From the NCBI GenBank assembly GCA_021234155.1, contig JAJEKV010000149.1, forward strand, positions 1,303,031 to 1,367,030: 64,000 nucleotides of DNA. The letters run 5' to 3'. A program made the translations under genes and the position numbers. Position 1 is the first letter of the stretch. Each line of letters opens with the position of its first letter. The stretch is from Isoetes taiwanensis (Eukaryota > Streptophyta > Lycopodiopsida > Isoetales > Isoetaceae). Positions 10,879 to 22,269 of this stretch are shown in pieces. The notes under the pieces are model-generated. The model was not told the origin of the DNA, ran no database searches, and was given only the letters and a program-made list of their open reading frames with translations.

Positions 10879-12259
10879 TTGGTTTTGGTTCTATTGGCTC
10901 CAGCTTCTAAGTTTGCAGAGATAAAAAAGATTGTAAGAGATTTTGTCTGGTGTACCGATCAAGGAGGCACTGTGAAGGTGGCGTGGAAGAAATGTATGTT
11001 GTTTAAACAACAAGGAGGACTTGGTATGTTGGATTTTTCTTTACAGGGTAAGGTCTTAGCTTCTAAGCTATTGTTCAGTTTGTTGAAAGATGATTGTGCA
11101 TCACCAGGTATGAAGTTACTTAAACAATCAGTAAAGAAGTGTATGGTTTTTCATAAGCGAGGTGTGAGAATTGAGCTTCCTTGGGCATTGTTATATCCAT
11201 TGAAAGTTTCTTCACATGCCTCTCCAGTACTGAAAGGCTTGCTTCGGGCCTGGAAGGTAGTCCAGCAGGTGATTACATTTGATTGGGAAGCTTGTCTCCA
11301 GGCATCTTCCCTTTTCTGTGGTTGCCTTTGTATACTCATGGACAACTAAGAATTTATGCATGCGCATTCCCAAGCGAGGTGGAGGAGAGCAGGTATTATT
11401 TCTATTGAACAGTGGTATTTTGGTATTGACATTGCTCCTTGGCAATGGTTTCAGGAGACATATGGGTTGTTGGATAAAGATATCAGTATATGTGCTTACG
11501 TAGCAAGTGCTCTTCCTCTAATTAAGAAGGTGGGTAACAAGAGATGCTGGAACTTTGTTCAATGTATTAAAGAAGGCAAGAAGATAGTAAGTTCATGCTA
11601 CAGATTGCTTACCTCCTCAAATACTTTATCACCTTCTCGAAAATGGCACTTACAGACTTTGCCTTCTCAATGGCAATCCATCTGGAACCTTGTTTGGTCT
11701 AAATATAATCCTCCAAAGGTAAATGTTCTACTTTGGCAGGTGATTCATCGCTCTTTGAGAGTTAATGAGATGGTTCATCGCTTTAAGCCGAGAGTAAGCC
11801 CACTTTGCCCAATGTGTGAGCGGTGCATTGAAACATTGGAGCACTGTTTATATTTGTGTGCAGAGCTGAGTAGTCTTAGGTCCTGGCTGCATTCTCTTTT
11901 TGGAGTATCTTTGGATAGTCAGCACTTTCTTTTGGGTATTTATCCAAATCAGTGGACTGCTTCTAAAAGGATTGCATTTCACATGGCAAAGTCTTGGCTA
12001 ATATGGATTGTATGGAACCGAAGGCGAAGAAAGGTCTTTTATGATAAGCGTATTTCTTCTCAGGTGGTGCTTCAAGAAATTTGTAAGAAGTTGTATAATT
12101 GCTTTCAGATCTCCAATTGGCCTGATCGTATTAAAATTCCAATATGGAGTGATCATCTAAAAGTGATTGATGCTTCATGGACATTTCTTACTTCTGGAAG
12201 TACTTTGTAATATTTTGAGTGTATAATATGAAGTAAAACACGTTCTTCAAAAAAAAAAA
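10879..12259 (+). mobile_element. 5'-truncated L1-type LINE (3' end of ORF2)
   Basis: Two open frames (10879-11349 and 11356-12210) cover the region after the RT domain of a plant L1 ORF2. The first has IKKIVRDFVW and KVAWKKCMLFKQQGGLGMLD. The second has the zf-RVT region: WSKYNPPKVNVLLWQVIHRS, then LCPMCERCIETLEHCLYLC with its Cys/His pattern. A one-codon gap and frame change lie at 11350. A 10-base A-run at about 12250-12259 ends the element. The RT core and endonuclease are absent, as expected after incomplete target-primed reverse transcription. Confidence 0.85.
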
Positions 12260-13229
12260 CTGACATGGAGATATGGAGCTGCCCCAAAACAATCCATAAG
12301 ACATGTCAAAAATGAATATCTGGTTTGGCTAAGAAAACCATCCATAGAAATGTCAACAAAATTACCCTTGTAGAATCCATGTGTCTGCCATATACATGTC
12401 CTACTTGAAAGTAAACAGGTATTTACAAGGAATGTTGATATATTAAATTTCCAATACCAATTAGTATTGTATTAACCTCAACGAGTACACGTATCAACTG
12501 ACATTATCTTTGACATGATTCGTCAAGCACATCCTAAGGAAAAAGAATGTCGAGGCCAACCATGACAACATAACAAAAAAACAAGGAATACAACACCGTG
12601 CAAGCATCTCAGAGGGCATCACCATCTACCGAGCTTTCCATGTTGCACATCGATTTCCATATTTTTCATATGCTGAACTATTCAAAATGCTAAATTGTTC
12701 AACATAATACAGTACAATTTTGATCTCAATCTCAAATCCTATTTTAATTACTATAAACACACCAAAACTAAAAGTAAAGAAAAAGGAAATAACAAAAATA
12801 CGTACATATGAAAACACTCTAACACAACTAACAATGGCGCATGTAAAATAAAACTTAAGATAAATAGATATTGCCTAACGTGCAATAATAACAATCAGAA
12901 ATGCGTAGGACAAACAACAAACCTATTAACCAAGTACAAACAGCACAAAGCAAAATCAAATCTCAAAATGGCAGCACACATCAACAAGCACAAACCGTAT
13001 GAAAAAAACTTCCACAATGACCTTTTAGAAGAGACCAAATGCAAGAAAAAGGCAAATGAAATTCAAAGACATTATATAAACCTTTATAACACAACCAAAG
13101 ACAAAGACGGCTAGAACAACCTCATATCCTACGCAGGGTTAGGCTTTCAAATGGTTTGAAAAACGTAAAAAATAATTCAATTATCTTTTGGATCCAATCA
13201 CCTTACTCTCTGAAGGCGGCAGAATTTTG
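12260..13229. other. AT-rich intergenic DNA
   Basis: No gene, repeat or motif stands out. The base composition is A-rich on the plus strand, and no long open frame exists. Confidence 0.5.
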
Positions 13230-13235
13230 ATCGGT

Positions 13236-13585
13236 CATATCTCTCACACCTGGTGTCAGATTTTCATGTGCTTGGGCTTGTTGGAAAGCTGGTTCAGAGA
13301 TCTTTCCAACGGTGTATGGTATCTGCATGCTTGGCTTTGTTTCTATGCTCAAATTGGCACTTTTCCAGGCTGTGTGCTAGGGTTTCTGTGGCAATTGGGG
13401 ACACTTCGACGGATTTGTATCTCACATCCCAAGTGTCGAGTTTTTATGTGCTTGGGCTTGTTGGAAAGCTGGTTTAGAGATCTTTCCAATGGTGTATGAT
13501 ACCTGCATGCTTGTCTTTGTTTCAGTGCTCAAATCTGCACTTTTCCGGGCTGTGTGCTAGGGTTTTGTGGCGGTGGTACACACCG
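13236..13585 (+). repeat. two 180-bp tandem units at the LINE 5' end
   Basis: Two units of 180 bp (about 13240-13419 and 13420-13585) share TGTGCTTGGGCTTGTTGG, GAGATCTTTCCAA, GGTGTATG and GCTGTGTGCTAGGGTTT. They sit just before the GC-rich ORF1 region. They resemble 5' UTR promoter monomers of some LINE families; that role is an inference. Confidence 0.75.
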
Positions 13586-15160
13586 GATATCCGTGAGTCG
13601 CCGCCCAAGTCATACCCCAAGTCATGGCCCCACGAACCGCGTCCCGTGTGTGGACCCACATTTGGTTGGTGAGCTACCTCGGACCACACCAACCCATCCT
13701 GGGAAGGCCCAAACACACCAACCACGGTTGACCCCACGCGCAGCAGAGCCCTGCGGGAAGACCATGAAGCGGGGCCACCAAGGAAGAGGCCTCGTGGAGG
13801 GAGAGACGTCTTCCATGAAGAGGGAGGCCCGAGCCAAGGCCCGGTCGACCGGCGGGGCCACATAGGCAATCCGCCGGTCGAACCTTGGAGCCGCGATTCA
13901 GCGTAGGGTTGAGGCCAACAAGCACGCTTGCGTGCCTCCCGACGCAGGTGGAGAACATAACATCTCTGATGTTATGCGCAGCAACAGCGAAAAACCCACG
14001 GCAATCACGTAATTGGAGATCGCACGACGAACGTGCGCATGATAGCATCCACTTGCTACAATTTGACGTACAAGAATACCGCCAGAGCTTGCGATATGAG
14101 GGGGCTAGACACCGTGGTTGGCGCCATGGAAGCCGGACGCAGACAGAACCGTAGAGCAGAGACACCAAACCCCCGCTCCGGATCCGTGCCGAGGTTGAGG
14201 GAGGCTAAGGCCACGCCCGAGAGCACATGCCGCCTGGCCGAGGTTGCGGGCGCCGCCACCGTGGAGACAAGATTCCGTGCCGCTTTGGAAGCCAGCCGCA
14301 GAACTGAAGCGCCGGAGTAAGGATTTAGCACGAGATCGGGAGCTACAGGAGCCTCGGGTGGCCGTTGCCCAAAGCAAGGCAAGGGCCTCCATGCCGAGGC
14401 ACATGAGCAACTCCACCATTGCACGCGGGAGATGGCAAGACATGACAACGTCCTGCAAGAGCTGAGCTCGAGACTCCGGAGAACAGAAACCACAGCAAAG
14501 AACACACCAACCCCGCGAACCCACCAACCTACAGGGCGTCAACCTGGAACACATGCTGCGGACACATCAGATCACGCCGGGCCGCCACCACCCCGGGCGC
14601 CGGCCACAGCCTATGCCTCACCCACCTCAACCAACACCTGGTGCGGCCCCCGCCGAACTTCAGGAACAGAGACGCAGGAGCCGCAATGTGGTAGTCTGAG
14701 GCACGGAGGAGTGGGAGAACATCTCACTTCCCAACTCCGCACCGCGGATCTTGGACCGGATGATGTTCCCAGCACCTGTGACCATTGGAAAGGCGAGTCG
14801 TCATGGAATTCAGCGCCCTGATCGCCCCCGGGTGGTCATCTTCCACGATTGAGAGCGTGCGAGGCGGTGACCATCCCGCCGTGGGCGGAAGTTGAAGGGG
14901 ACGGCTCAGACATTGACCGGACTTGACCCCAAAGACAAAGAAGAGACCCGGCGTGAGCTGGCCAAAGTCGTGGACCGGCCGCAGACATGGAGGGGCGGGG
15001 GCTGGTCCGGGGAAGGATGCATGAATTCAGCAACCAAACAGGGATGCGAGCACTCCCGCCCCTCGAGTCCCCTCGAGGGGGCCCCAGCCGCAGCATCCAC
15101 ATCTTCCGCTCCCCACAGGACCACCACTACCACCGGACTGGTGGCGATGCATGCCACTAA
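13586..15160 (+). pseudogene. LINE ORF1 region, heavily mutated
   Basis: This very GC-rich stretch lies where ORF1 (the nucleic-acid-binding protein) should be. Open frames of 70-165 codons exist on both strands, but this is an effect of GC-rich DNA with few stop codons. No CCHC knuckle or other ORF1 motif could be read with confidence. Confidence 0.45.
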
Positions 15161-15800
15161 ATAGGGATCGTGCCTCAAGTGGTATCCCCGGAATTGCCGT
15201 GGCTTTCCATGGCGTAGGGGGACGATCCTCAATTCCGCCGCCATGGACATGGACCTTATCTTCCTCATGGAAACATGGGAACATGCCGGTCACAAGCTAC
15301 CTGATTTGCCGGGATACCAGCACTCCGCCTTCAATGAGTGCACCGAAAGGAGGACACGGAGGAATTGTGTGTTATTACGCGGCCTTGGCCCAATCGGTCT
15401 CCCCGTGTAAGGCGCAGGCACAACAGATATACTGTGGGTACAAGTGCGAACGAGCAGATGGCAGCCCTCTTTGTGGCGACACTACTTCCCACATCTTTGA
15501 GAGCAACTTTACCACACGCACTTGATGTGGACAGCGGGGAGCCCTATGTCGATCTATATGATGACATACAACGGTCTGGAACAATTGGGCAAGGTCATGT
15601 TGCTTGGAGATTTCAATGCGCCGCGATTGCGGGCGAGCAGATCCCAAAATTAGCACCTCTAGGCGAGGATGTGTTGCAAATGGACCCCGCAGAGATGGTT
15701 TGGCCAAGGGCGTCGGATAATGACCAGTGACCGCGGTATGGGTAGGCATTTCGCCGTTCTTTGGCGAGATCTTTGACCTCGGTCATTTGTAATGGGCTGG
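15161..15800 (+). pseudogene. LINE ORF2, APE-type endonuclease region
   Basis: Broken frames give MDMDLIFLMETWEHAGHKLP (15242 onwards), matching the IxxLxET/W motif of APE-like LINE endonucleases that nick target DNA. A later frame gives LGKVMLLGDFNAP (about 15575-15625), matching the conserved GDFN motif. Shifts and stops separate the pieces. Confidence 0.7.
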
Positions 15801-16242
15801 CACGGTGGCCTTCCTCCGTACCGCTTCACTTGTAGACGGGGAGAACCGGGGGCGGCACCGCGGTGGTGGATTACGGTGCTAGCAGACGAGCAATGCCTAC
15901 ACTTGATCACCGCTTCCGTCGGGACAGTGGTCGGGGCGAGAAGTAGACTCCACCATCAGCCCCCGTTTTGCGGATAGATTGGCGGTGCCAACCGAAAGCA
16001 CCCATTGCCCCATGTACCACACGGTTAGGCCCGGACTATGATCATGCGCGCGGTCCTATGCGAGGATGCTTGAGCATGAGTCTGCCGAGGCCGCGCAAAT
16101 CCCCACACTTCAACAAAGCGCACGCCGGTGAACCAGCTCCTTCGAGGGTAGGGGCCGATGCTTTGGGAGAGACCGCCTCGGCGATCCACGGGGCTGCAAC
16201 CACCTTCCCCGCAATCACCGGTTCGATGGCGAATGTCGAGAG

Positions 16243-17660
16243 TTGAAACGATGGCTCCGCCAAGTGCTGGACCCCACCATTCGCCAAGAGGTCGTCCTCA
16301 CAATACCGCCCTTCCTCAAGACCAAGAAAGCCGTGTACCTTTGGCGAGCACCAAAGAATGTGATGTTTGGTCTTCTAGACCACCACCCTAGGGCCTTCCG
16401 GAGAAAGGTCTTGAGTAAGCCCTACCCACACGGGAAATATTACCCCGAACAATGGGTGAGATACTTGCGGCGGTGTATGACCCAATGGGAAGCCAGCACC
16501 AATACCTCATCCGCCTACGTGCCTAGCACCATTCATTACCGGGATGTCATAATGGGCACACACGCCTCGCTAACTTGAACGCAGCAAGATTTGGATGGTA
16601 TCGCGGTGAGAGCTTCTCAAGGGGGCGGGCCCCCAATGGTGCTTGGTTCTCCAAGCACTCTTCAATAGGGCATTGCAAGAAGGCTTCCCCCCCCGACTAC
16701 CCGGTAGAGTTGTGCCCATATACAAAGCAGGGGACCCCACGTACCAACCAACTATCGCACCATTATGGTCGGGCTTCGCTCTTTGCCAAGTTGCTTTGGA
16801 TTCTTGAGCGATTGACACTTTGGGCGGAGGATGGAGAAGTGCGGGCTGCGACGCCAGTAGTGCTTCCGCCCGGCATTCTCTACTATTGACCATATCTTCA
16901 CTCGCGAACACTCATAGAGGATAGCCGGAATCGACGCCAGATGCATCGCCGTTTTGTGGATTTCGCGCAAAGGCTTTTGACACGCTGCCTCGGGATAAGT
17001 TGTGGGACAGTTGAGACGACTAGGGACCCCCGCCGACTTTGCGTAATGCTATATACGTATTCCTATAATGCAGGCTTGCTCCTGGCCGCCTCCACACTTG
17101 TCCGGGGAGCCCGCTGTTAGTAGTATTGGGGCGCCCGGCTGCCCTCTATCCCTCGACGCCGCTTTGTACATTGACCAGCTAGAAGAATGGCTAGCTTGAG
17201 CACGGGGAGGCGCTTTCGCTGATGCACCACATAATCCGCAACTCATATATGCTGATGATGTTGGCTCGCCGCATATACCCCCGAGGACATGCAACGCCAC
17301 CGGATGCTTTGGACACTTTCGCCAATTCACCGACATGAGAGTTAACTTGGCCAAGACAAGGGTGCTTCTGGGTCCCATCATCCCGGCACCCACGCTCTTC
17401 CCTCATTCACTTACCAGGGCAGGTAGTGGAGGTGGCTCGGTCTTATAAGTATTTGGGCATTGAGTTTTCTACTACCACACACCGGGATGCATCCATCGTT
17501 ACGGGTCACTGCCCAGTTTGGAAAGCCCCAGATGCAATGCAAAACAACAAACCACAAGGCGTAGTCAGATGCATGGGGTCACCAGCACACTTGTTCGTGG
17601 CCTTGGTTGAACCGGTCCTCCTCTATGGGGCGAAGTGTGGGGGCCGATGATATCCCTCAC
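16243..17660 (+). pseudogene. LINE ORF2, reverse transcriptase region
   Basis: Recognisable RT pieces in changing frames are VVPIYKAGDPTY (about 16710), KAFDTLPRDKLWD (about 16970-17010), LIYADDVG with the catalytic YADD at 17248-17259, VNLAKTRVLLGP (17340-17375), and SYKYLGIEFSTT followed later by VALVEPVLLYGA (17426-17640). These follow the usual order of LINE RT motifs. At least four frame changes make it non-functional. Confidence 0.8.
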
Positions 17661-17699
17661 CACTTGGAACGGGTATGAAAGCTTTCTTGCCCCGCACCG

Positions 17700-18118
17700 G
17701 GAGTGAAATCCACGGTCCCATATCGGATCTTGCTCCAAGAGACGTGCTTCCTTCCATTACAGAGGGCTGCTACTGAACGTCACATTATTTACTTCCGTAT
17801 GGTGGTGGCTATGGATGAAGCCCGGCTGCCCAACCTTGCTTTGGCAAAGGGCGATGGGCCCGCAAATGACTCAAAGCTTCTTTGGAAAGACAAGCAAGCC
17901 CAAGGTTCTCGCTATGGAATGTGCGGGCATACGATGTGGACCGGTGCATACACCGGAAGGAACGCTACCGCCTTGAAGCAAGATTTGGATGCTTGCTTCA
18001 TGGCCAAGCTTTGGGATGCAGAGGGCCTGTCACATGTCAAGGTGGCAAATTATCGGCGGCGAGTTAATCCCATGCTCACGAGGGGCCCACACCACTACTG
18101 CGCACCCATCTACCCATG
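17700..18118 (+). pseudogene. LINE ORF2, C-terminal conserved region
   Basis: The frame at 17703-18119 reads VPYRILLQETCFLPLQRAAT, then WKDKQAQGSRYG and later CFMAKLWDAEGLSHVKVANY. A related copy lies at 36391-36882 on the minus strand (ILLQETGFWPLQHSAM and QKIWDAVTLAQVKTGHYHTH). The region is shared by this LINE family; I do not know its function. Confidence 0.7.
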
Positions 18119-18629
18119 AAAAAGCTAGGTGATTGCTTCCATTCGCGACAGGTGCACACCACCTCCGCATTGAGACGGGGAGATGGATTGGGAGCCGCGT
18201 GAGGGCGAGTCCGTCCGGTCTTTGCCACCGTGGCGCCATTGAGGATGAAAGTCACGCCTCCGTGCCTCGTCGGCTGCATTTCATATCCGGGCTCGGTATG
18301 CTGGGATTTAGTTGTGCCCCATCGAGGCCTTGCATGAGCTATCTCCGAGCACGGCCTCAGTAGGCTTGTTGGGATCAGACCTCCGGGAGGTAATGGATAC
18401 GCAGACTTCGATTTATGCCCCCCATCGACGACATTAACCTCACCAGTACTTGTGATTATGTATATAATCAGTGCGGTATGTCGGCATCCTTATTGCTACT
18501 AAGGTTTTTCCCCGAAAACCCTTCGGGCGGGGTTTTTAATCTCGGTAGTAATACTTTCTTTGCTCTCTCTTTTTACTTTTAACCCATAGGCCAGTTGGTC
18601 TCCGTGGACGATAAAATCATATTCTATTC

Positions 18630-18880
18630 TTGTCCTAATTATCCTGCGCCTTACTTTTCTATGGCCTCTGGCGTGCTTTTTTGCTAGGTTTTTTTTTTTT
18701 TTTTTTTGGTTTATTTTTCAAGGACACGTGTTGCCCTCGTGGTTTTTGTTGGGACGGAAATATTAACTTCAGACAAAATGAAACTGCCTTATATATGTAT
18801 TGATAACGTATATTATTGTTCAAATCTGAAAGTTATGTAAAGTTATATAAATAAATAAATATGAGTATAAAAACTTAGAA
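18630..18880. other. AT-rich spacer between LINE and Helitron
   Basis: A short non-coding stretch with a T-run near 18689-18706. The Helitron inserts after the A at 18880. Confidence 0.5.
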
Positions 18881-19091
18881 TCTATCTATATATAATAATA
18901 AAAGCAAAATGTAGTGTGTGCAGAGCATCTCGGCCGTCAATTTCTTTTCCCACAACTTTCATTTTGGACCGTCAGATCTAAAAGCAATTACAAAGGGGTG
19001 CTTGTCCGGTTTATTTTATCGTTTTTTTTTTTCTCGTTCACGGCTTTTGTTTTCGTTCTCGGCGAAACCCTATCTTTTGGTGATGCACGAT

Positions 19092-20487
19092 GATGCAAGA
19101 TTATGCGTTCATGCCGGGGCTCTATTCCGGCATTCTCAACTTCCAAAGACGAAAAGTCACGGCGAAGATCCAACGTGAAGACGCCTTTTTGTGGTATTTG
19201 TATCATCTAGCCCTTTTTTCTTTAACTTTTCTTTGTTTCCAATCCCGTTTTCTTTGCTATTAACTTTTCTTTGTTTCCAATCCCGTTTTCTTTTGTGGTA
19301 TTTTTAGGAACTTGCTTCTAATTTGTGCAAAGCAATCGCAAAAGAATAGGCCGAGGGATGGAGTCGATGACTGCCGCCAATGTCCCTCGCATACATTAAT
19401 GATACAGTGTCCGGGCCGTGTCTTAATTGAAGCGCCTCTGTTTTTCTACATAGAGGTGATTCCGTGCAAGTGTGTATGATTCCTGTTTTTTTCGAGCATA
19501 GATGACGACCAAATGCAAATATCTGGGCTCGCAAAGGAGAGTGTGCAAGGAACGGAAGTATGCATCTTAACGGGTCTTTAGACCCGCATATGAAGCAACC
19601 GTGGCTTCTTGGGCATGTTCAAATTCTTTTCTTCTTGGATTTTATCGACGGCCAGAAGTACATCTGCGGCGGTTAGTACTTCTACCGCAGATGTCCCAAT
19701 GACGCAGATTATGCATCGATGAATAAAACTCTAGGGCAACTCTATGATGTTCGCCTATCGTACTTAATCTTCCGTGCCCTTGCACTTCAACAATGCAACG
19801 CCTTGATAGAGACGTAATATAGTATTTAGTTTTGCTTGATTCAAATTGCGGGTTTGCTTAAACCTAGAATAAATAATAGTTAAATTCCCAATACATTGTC
19901 TCTGTAAACATGTGATGATCCGACAAAGGTTCTGTAATGACATGGAGACAAAGATGTGGTGATCCGGGCAAAGGTTGCAAGGTCGACATGGAGACAAGAT
20001 GTTTGAGGCACAAATACTCGAGGTTGTACACAAGACATACATAGTAGTTTTGTTTTATAGTCAAAATCTCCCATGTAATGTGCTTCCAACTAGCATCACA
20101 CTTATCCCACTTCATTCATAGGAGGTTGGGCAGGGATAGCTACATGATCTCCCATCATAGGGGTGGAAATGTTTTGAGTGCAATGGATCCTATCAAAGAT
20201 GCAAAGCAGCCGATTCGGGACCGGTAGATGCCATAGAAGAAGAACATGCAATACCTTTGAAGTAGGGCACTGAAATACTTGTTCCTAAAACAACATAAAT
20301 ATGGCCTTTCATGGGGGAATTAGATACTTGTTCCTAGAAGATGCTTGTTCATACGAGACTCGGAGTCCTAGAACACCACATGCACATGGAACAAGCCAAA
20401 AAACTTTTCTCAAAAGGGGCAGGAACCCATGGTCTATAAATTGCAAAGAATTCTGCACATTAAGTGTTCCTAGATCTGCAGACGAAC
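19092..20487 (+). repeat. tandem duplication inside the Helitron, copy A
   Basis: This 1.39-kb unit is repeated as copy B at 20488-21880. Homology starts at GATGCAA (19092 and 20489) and ends at GCAGACGAA (20478-20486 and 21871-21879). Copy A differs from B mostly by small changes at CAG or CTG triplets. The exon-like frame open in B is broken in A. Confidence 0.9.
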
Positions 20488-21880
20488 AGATGCAAAGTAT
20501 TGCGTTCATGCCAGGGCTCTATTCCGGCATTCTCAACTTCCCAGCACGAAAAGTCACGGCTTCGAAGATCCAACGTGAAGACTGCCTTTTGTGGTATTTG
20601 TATCATCTAGCCCTGTTTTTCTTTAACTTTTCTTTGTTTCCAATCCCGTTTTCTTTGCTATTAACTTTTCTTTGTTTCCAATCCCGTTTTCTTTGTGGTA
20701 TTTTTAGGAACTTGCTTCTAATTTGTGCAAAGCACTGCAAAAGAATAGGCCAGGGGATGGAGTCGATGACCTGCCAGCAGCGGTCCCTGCATACATTAAT
20801 GATACAGGTCTGGACCGTGTCTTAATTGAAGCGCTGCCTCTGTTTTTCTACATAGAGGTGATTCCAGGCAGTGTGTATGATTCCTGTTTTTCGAGCATAG
20901 ATGACAGCCAAATGCAAATATCTGGGCCTGCAAAAGGAGAGTGTGCAAGGAACGTGAAGTATGCATCTTAACGGGTCTTTAGACCACAGTATGAAGCAAC
21001 CGTGGCTTCTTGGGCATGTTCAAATTCTTTTCTTCTTGGATTTTATCAGACGGCAGAAGTACACTGCGGCAGTTAGTACTTCTGCCGCAGTGTCCCAATG
21101 ACGCAGATTATGCATCAGTGAATAAAACTCTAGGGCAACTCTATGATGTTCGTCTATCAGGTACTTAATCTTCCAGGCCCTTGCACTTCAACAATGCACT
21201 ACCTTGATAGAGACGTAATATAGTATTTAGTTTTGCTTGGATTCAAATTGCAGGTTTGCTTAAACCTAGAATAAATAATAGTTAAATTCCCAATACATTG
21301 TCTCTGTAAACATATGATGATCTGGACAGGTTGCAGGGCTGACATGGAGACAAAGATGTGGTGATCTGGACAGGTTGCAAGGCTGACATGGAGACAAGAT
21401 GCTGAGGCACAAATACTGAGGTTGTACACAAGACATACATAGTAGTTTTGTTTTATAGTCAAAATCTCCCATGTAATGTGCTTCCAACTAGCATCACACT
21501 TATCCCACTGATTCATAGGAGGTTGGGCAGGATAGCTACATGATCTCCCATCATAGGGGTGGAAATGTTTTGAGTGCAATGGATCCTATCAGCATGCAGC
21601 AGCCGATTCAGGACCGGTAGATGCCATAGAAGAAGAACATGCAATACCTTTGAAGTAGGGCACTGAAATACTTGTTCCTAAAACAACATAAATATGGCCT
21701 TTCATGGGGGAATTAGATACTTGTTCCTAGAAGATGCTTGTTCATACGAGACTCGGAGTCCTAGAACACCACATGCACATGGAACAAGCCAAAAAACTTT
21801 TCTCAAAAGGGGCAAGAACCCATGGTCTATAAATTGCAAAGAATTCTGCACATTAAGTGTTCCTAGATCTGCAGACGAAA
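20488..21880 (+). repeat. tandem duplication inside the Helitron, copy B
   Basis: Second unit of the 1.39-kb tandem repeat. It keeps the exon-like frame (20708-20971) open. The last few hundred bases of the two units are almost identical (for example the block beginning ATGGCCTTTCATGGGGGAAT). Confidence 0.9.
20708..20971 (+). pseudogene. exon fragment resembling an ATL-type RING-H2 protein
   Basis: After a TATTTTTAG acceptor, the frame reads ELASNLCKALQKNRPGDG, then AYINDTGLDRVLIEALPLFF and YIEV. The GLDRxxIEALPxFxY block is the GLD motif that lies just before the RING-H2 finger in plant ATL ubiquitin ligases (family knowledge). The cysteine/histidine RING itself is missing: the sequence drifts after IPGSVYDSCFSSID and stops at 20971. 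It is a captured and truncated exon. A degraded version lies in copy A at about 19310-19570. The assignment rests on one motif. Confidence 0.45.
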
Positions 21881-22161
21881 GCAAGCAGATAGGCTAATTG
21901 CAAGATACGAATTTGGGCTTGTTATACTATGATTTCAAAGTAAGATTGGCAACAATAAAATTCTACTGAAACTAACTCTATAAAAACTGTGTTCATATAT
22001 TTCACCTGATGGATTTGTTGTGACTCCATTTGACCAAGATGGGAAGCTAGCTCTTGCTGCAGATCGGAAGTAACTCCATAATATATGGCATTTCAAGTGA
22101 AGTATAATGGCATTACATCACCAACAATAGAAAGTGGCATCTACCCAGCATTCAGACACAG

Positions 22162-22269
22162 GTTTGCTTTATAGAGGAGCTGCTTGATCTCGGCATTTAT
22201 CAATACTGTTCCGCTGATAGCCAGCCTGCAGATGTATTTCAGAAAATACTTGCAGGGCAGAAGTTCTAA
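22162..22269 (+). other. possible captured terminal exon, unknown protein
   Basis: After ACACAG, an open frame of 35 codons reads VCFIEELLDLGIYQYCSADS, then QPADVFQKILAGQKF and a stop. The composition and the splice acceptor suggest a last exon of a host gene carried in the Helitron. I do not recognise the family. Confidence 0.3.

Larger units (their letters stand above)
13230..18629 (+). mobile_element. GC-rich, decayed non-LTR retrotransposon (LINE)
   Basis: The element has 180-bp tandem units at its 5' end, a GC-rich ORF1 region, an APE endonuclease region, RT, a C-terminal domain and a 3' UTR. The 3' UTR (about 18500-18629) has a hairpin-like block (TTTTTCCCCGAAAACCCTTC), then GTCTCCGTGGACG and a tail ATATTCTATTC. 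The reverse complement of this 3' UTR occurs at 36.05-36.18 kb, and shorter pieces occur at 32.7 and 45.4 kb. All long frames are broken by stops and shifts. Codon use is much more GC-rich than in neighbouring DNA. Confidence 0.8.

Noticed and set aside
13522-16970. Many overlapping 80-165 codon frames on both strands
   Set aside because: GC-rich LINE DNA has few stop codons. Only the frames with endonuclease or RT motifs were kept.
19764-21579. Similar minus-strand frames with WDKCDASWKHITWEI in both Helitron copies
   Set aside because: Their conservation is explained by the recent 1.39-kb duplication. I could not link them to a protein family.
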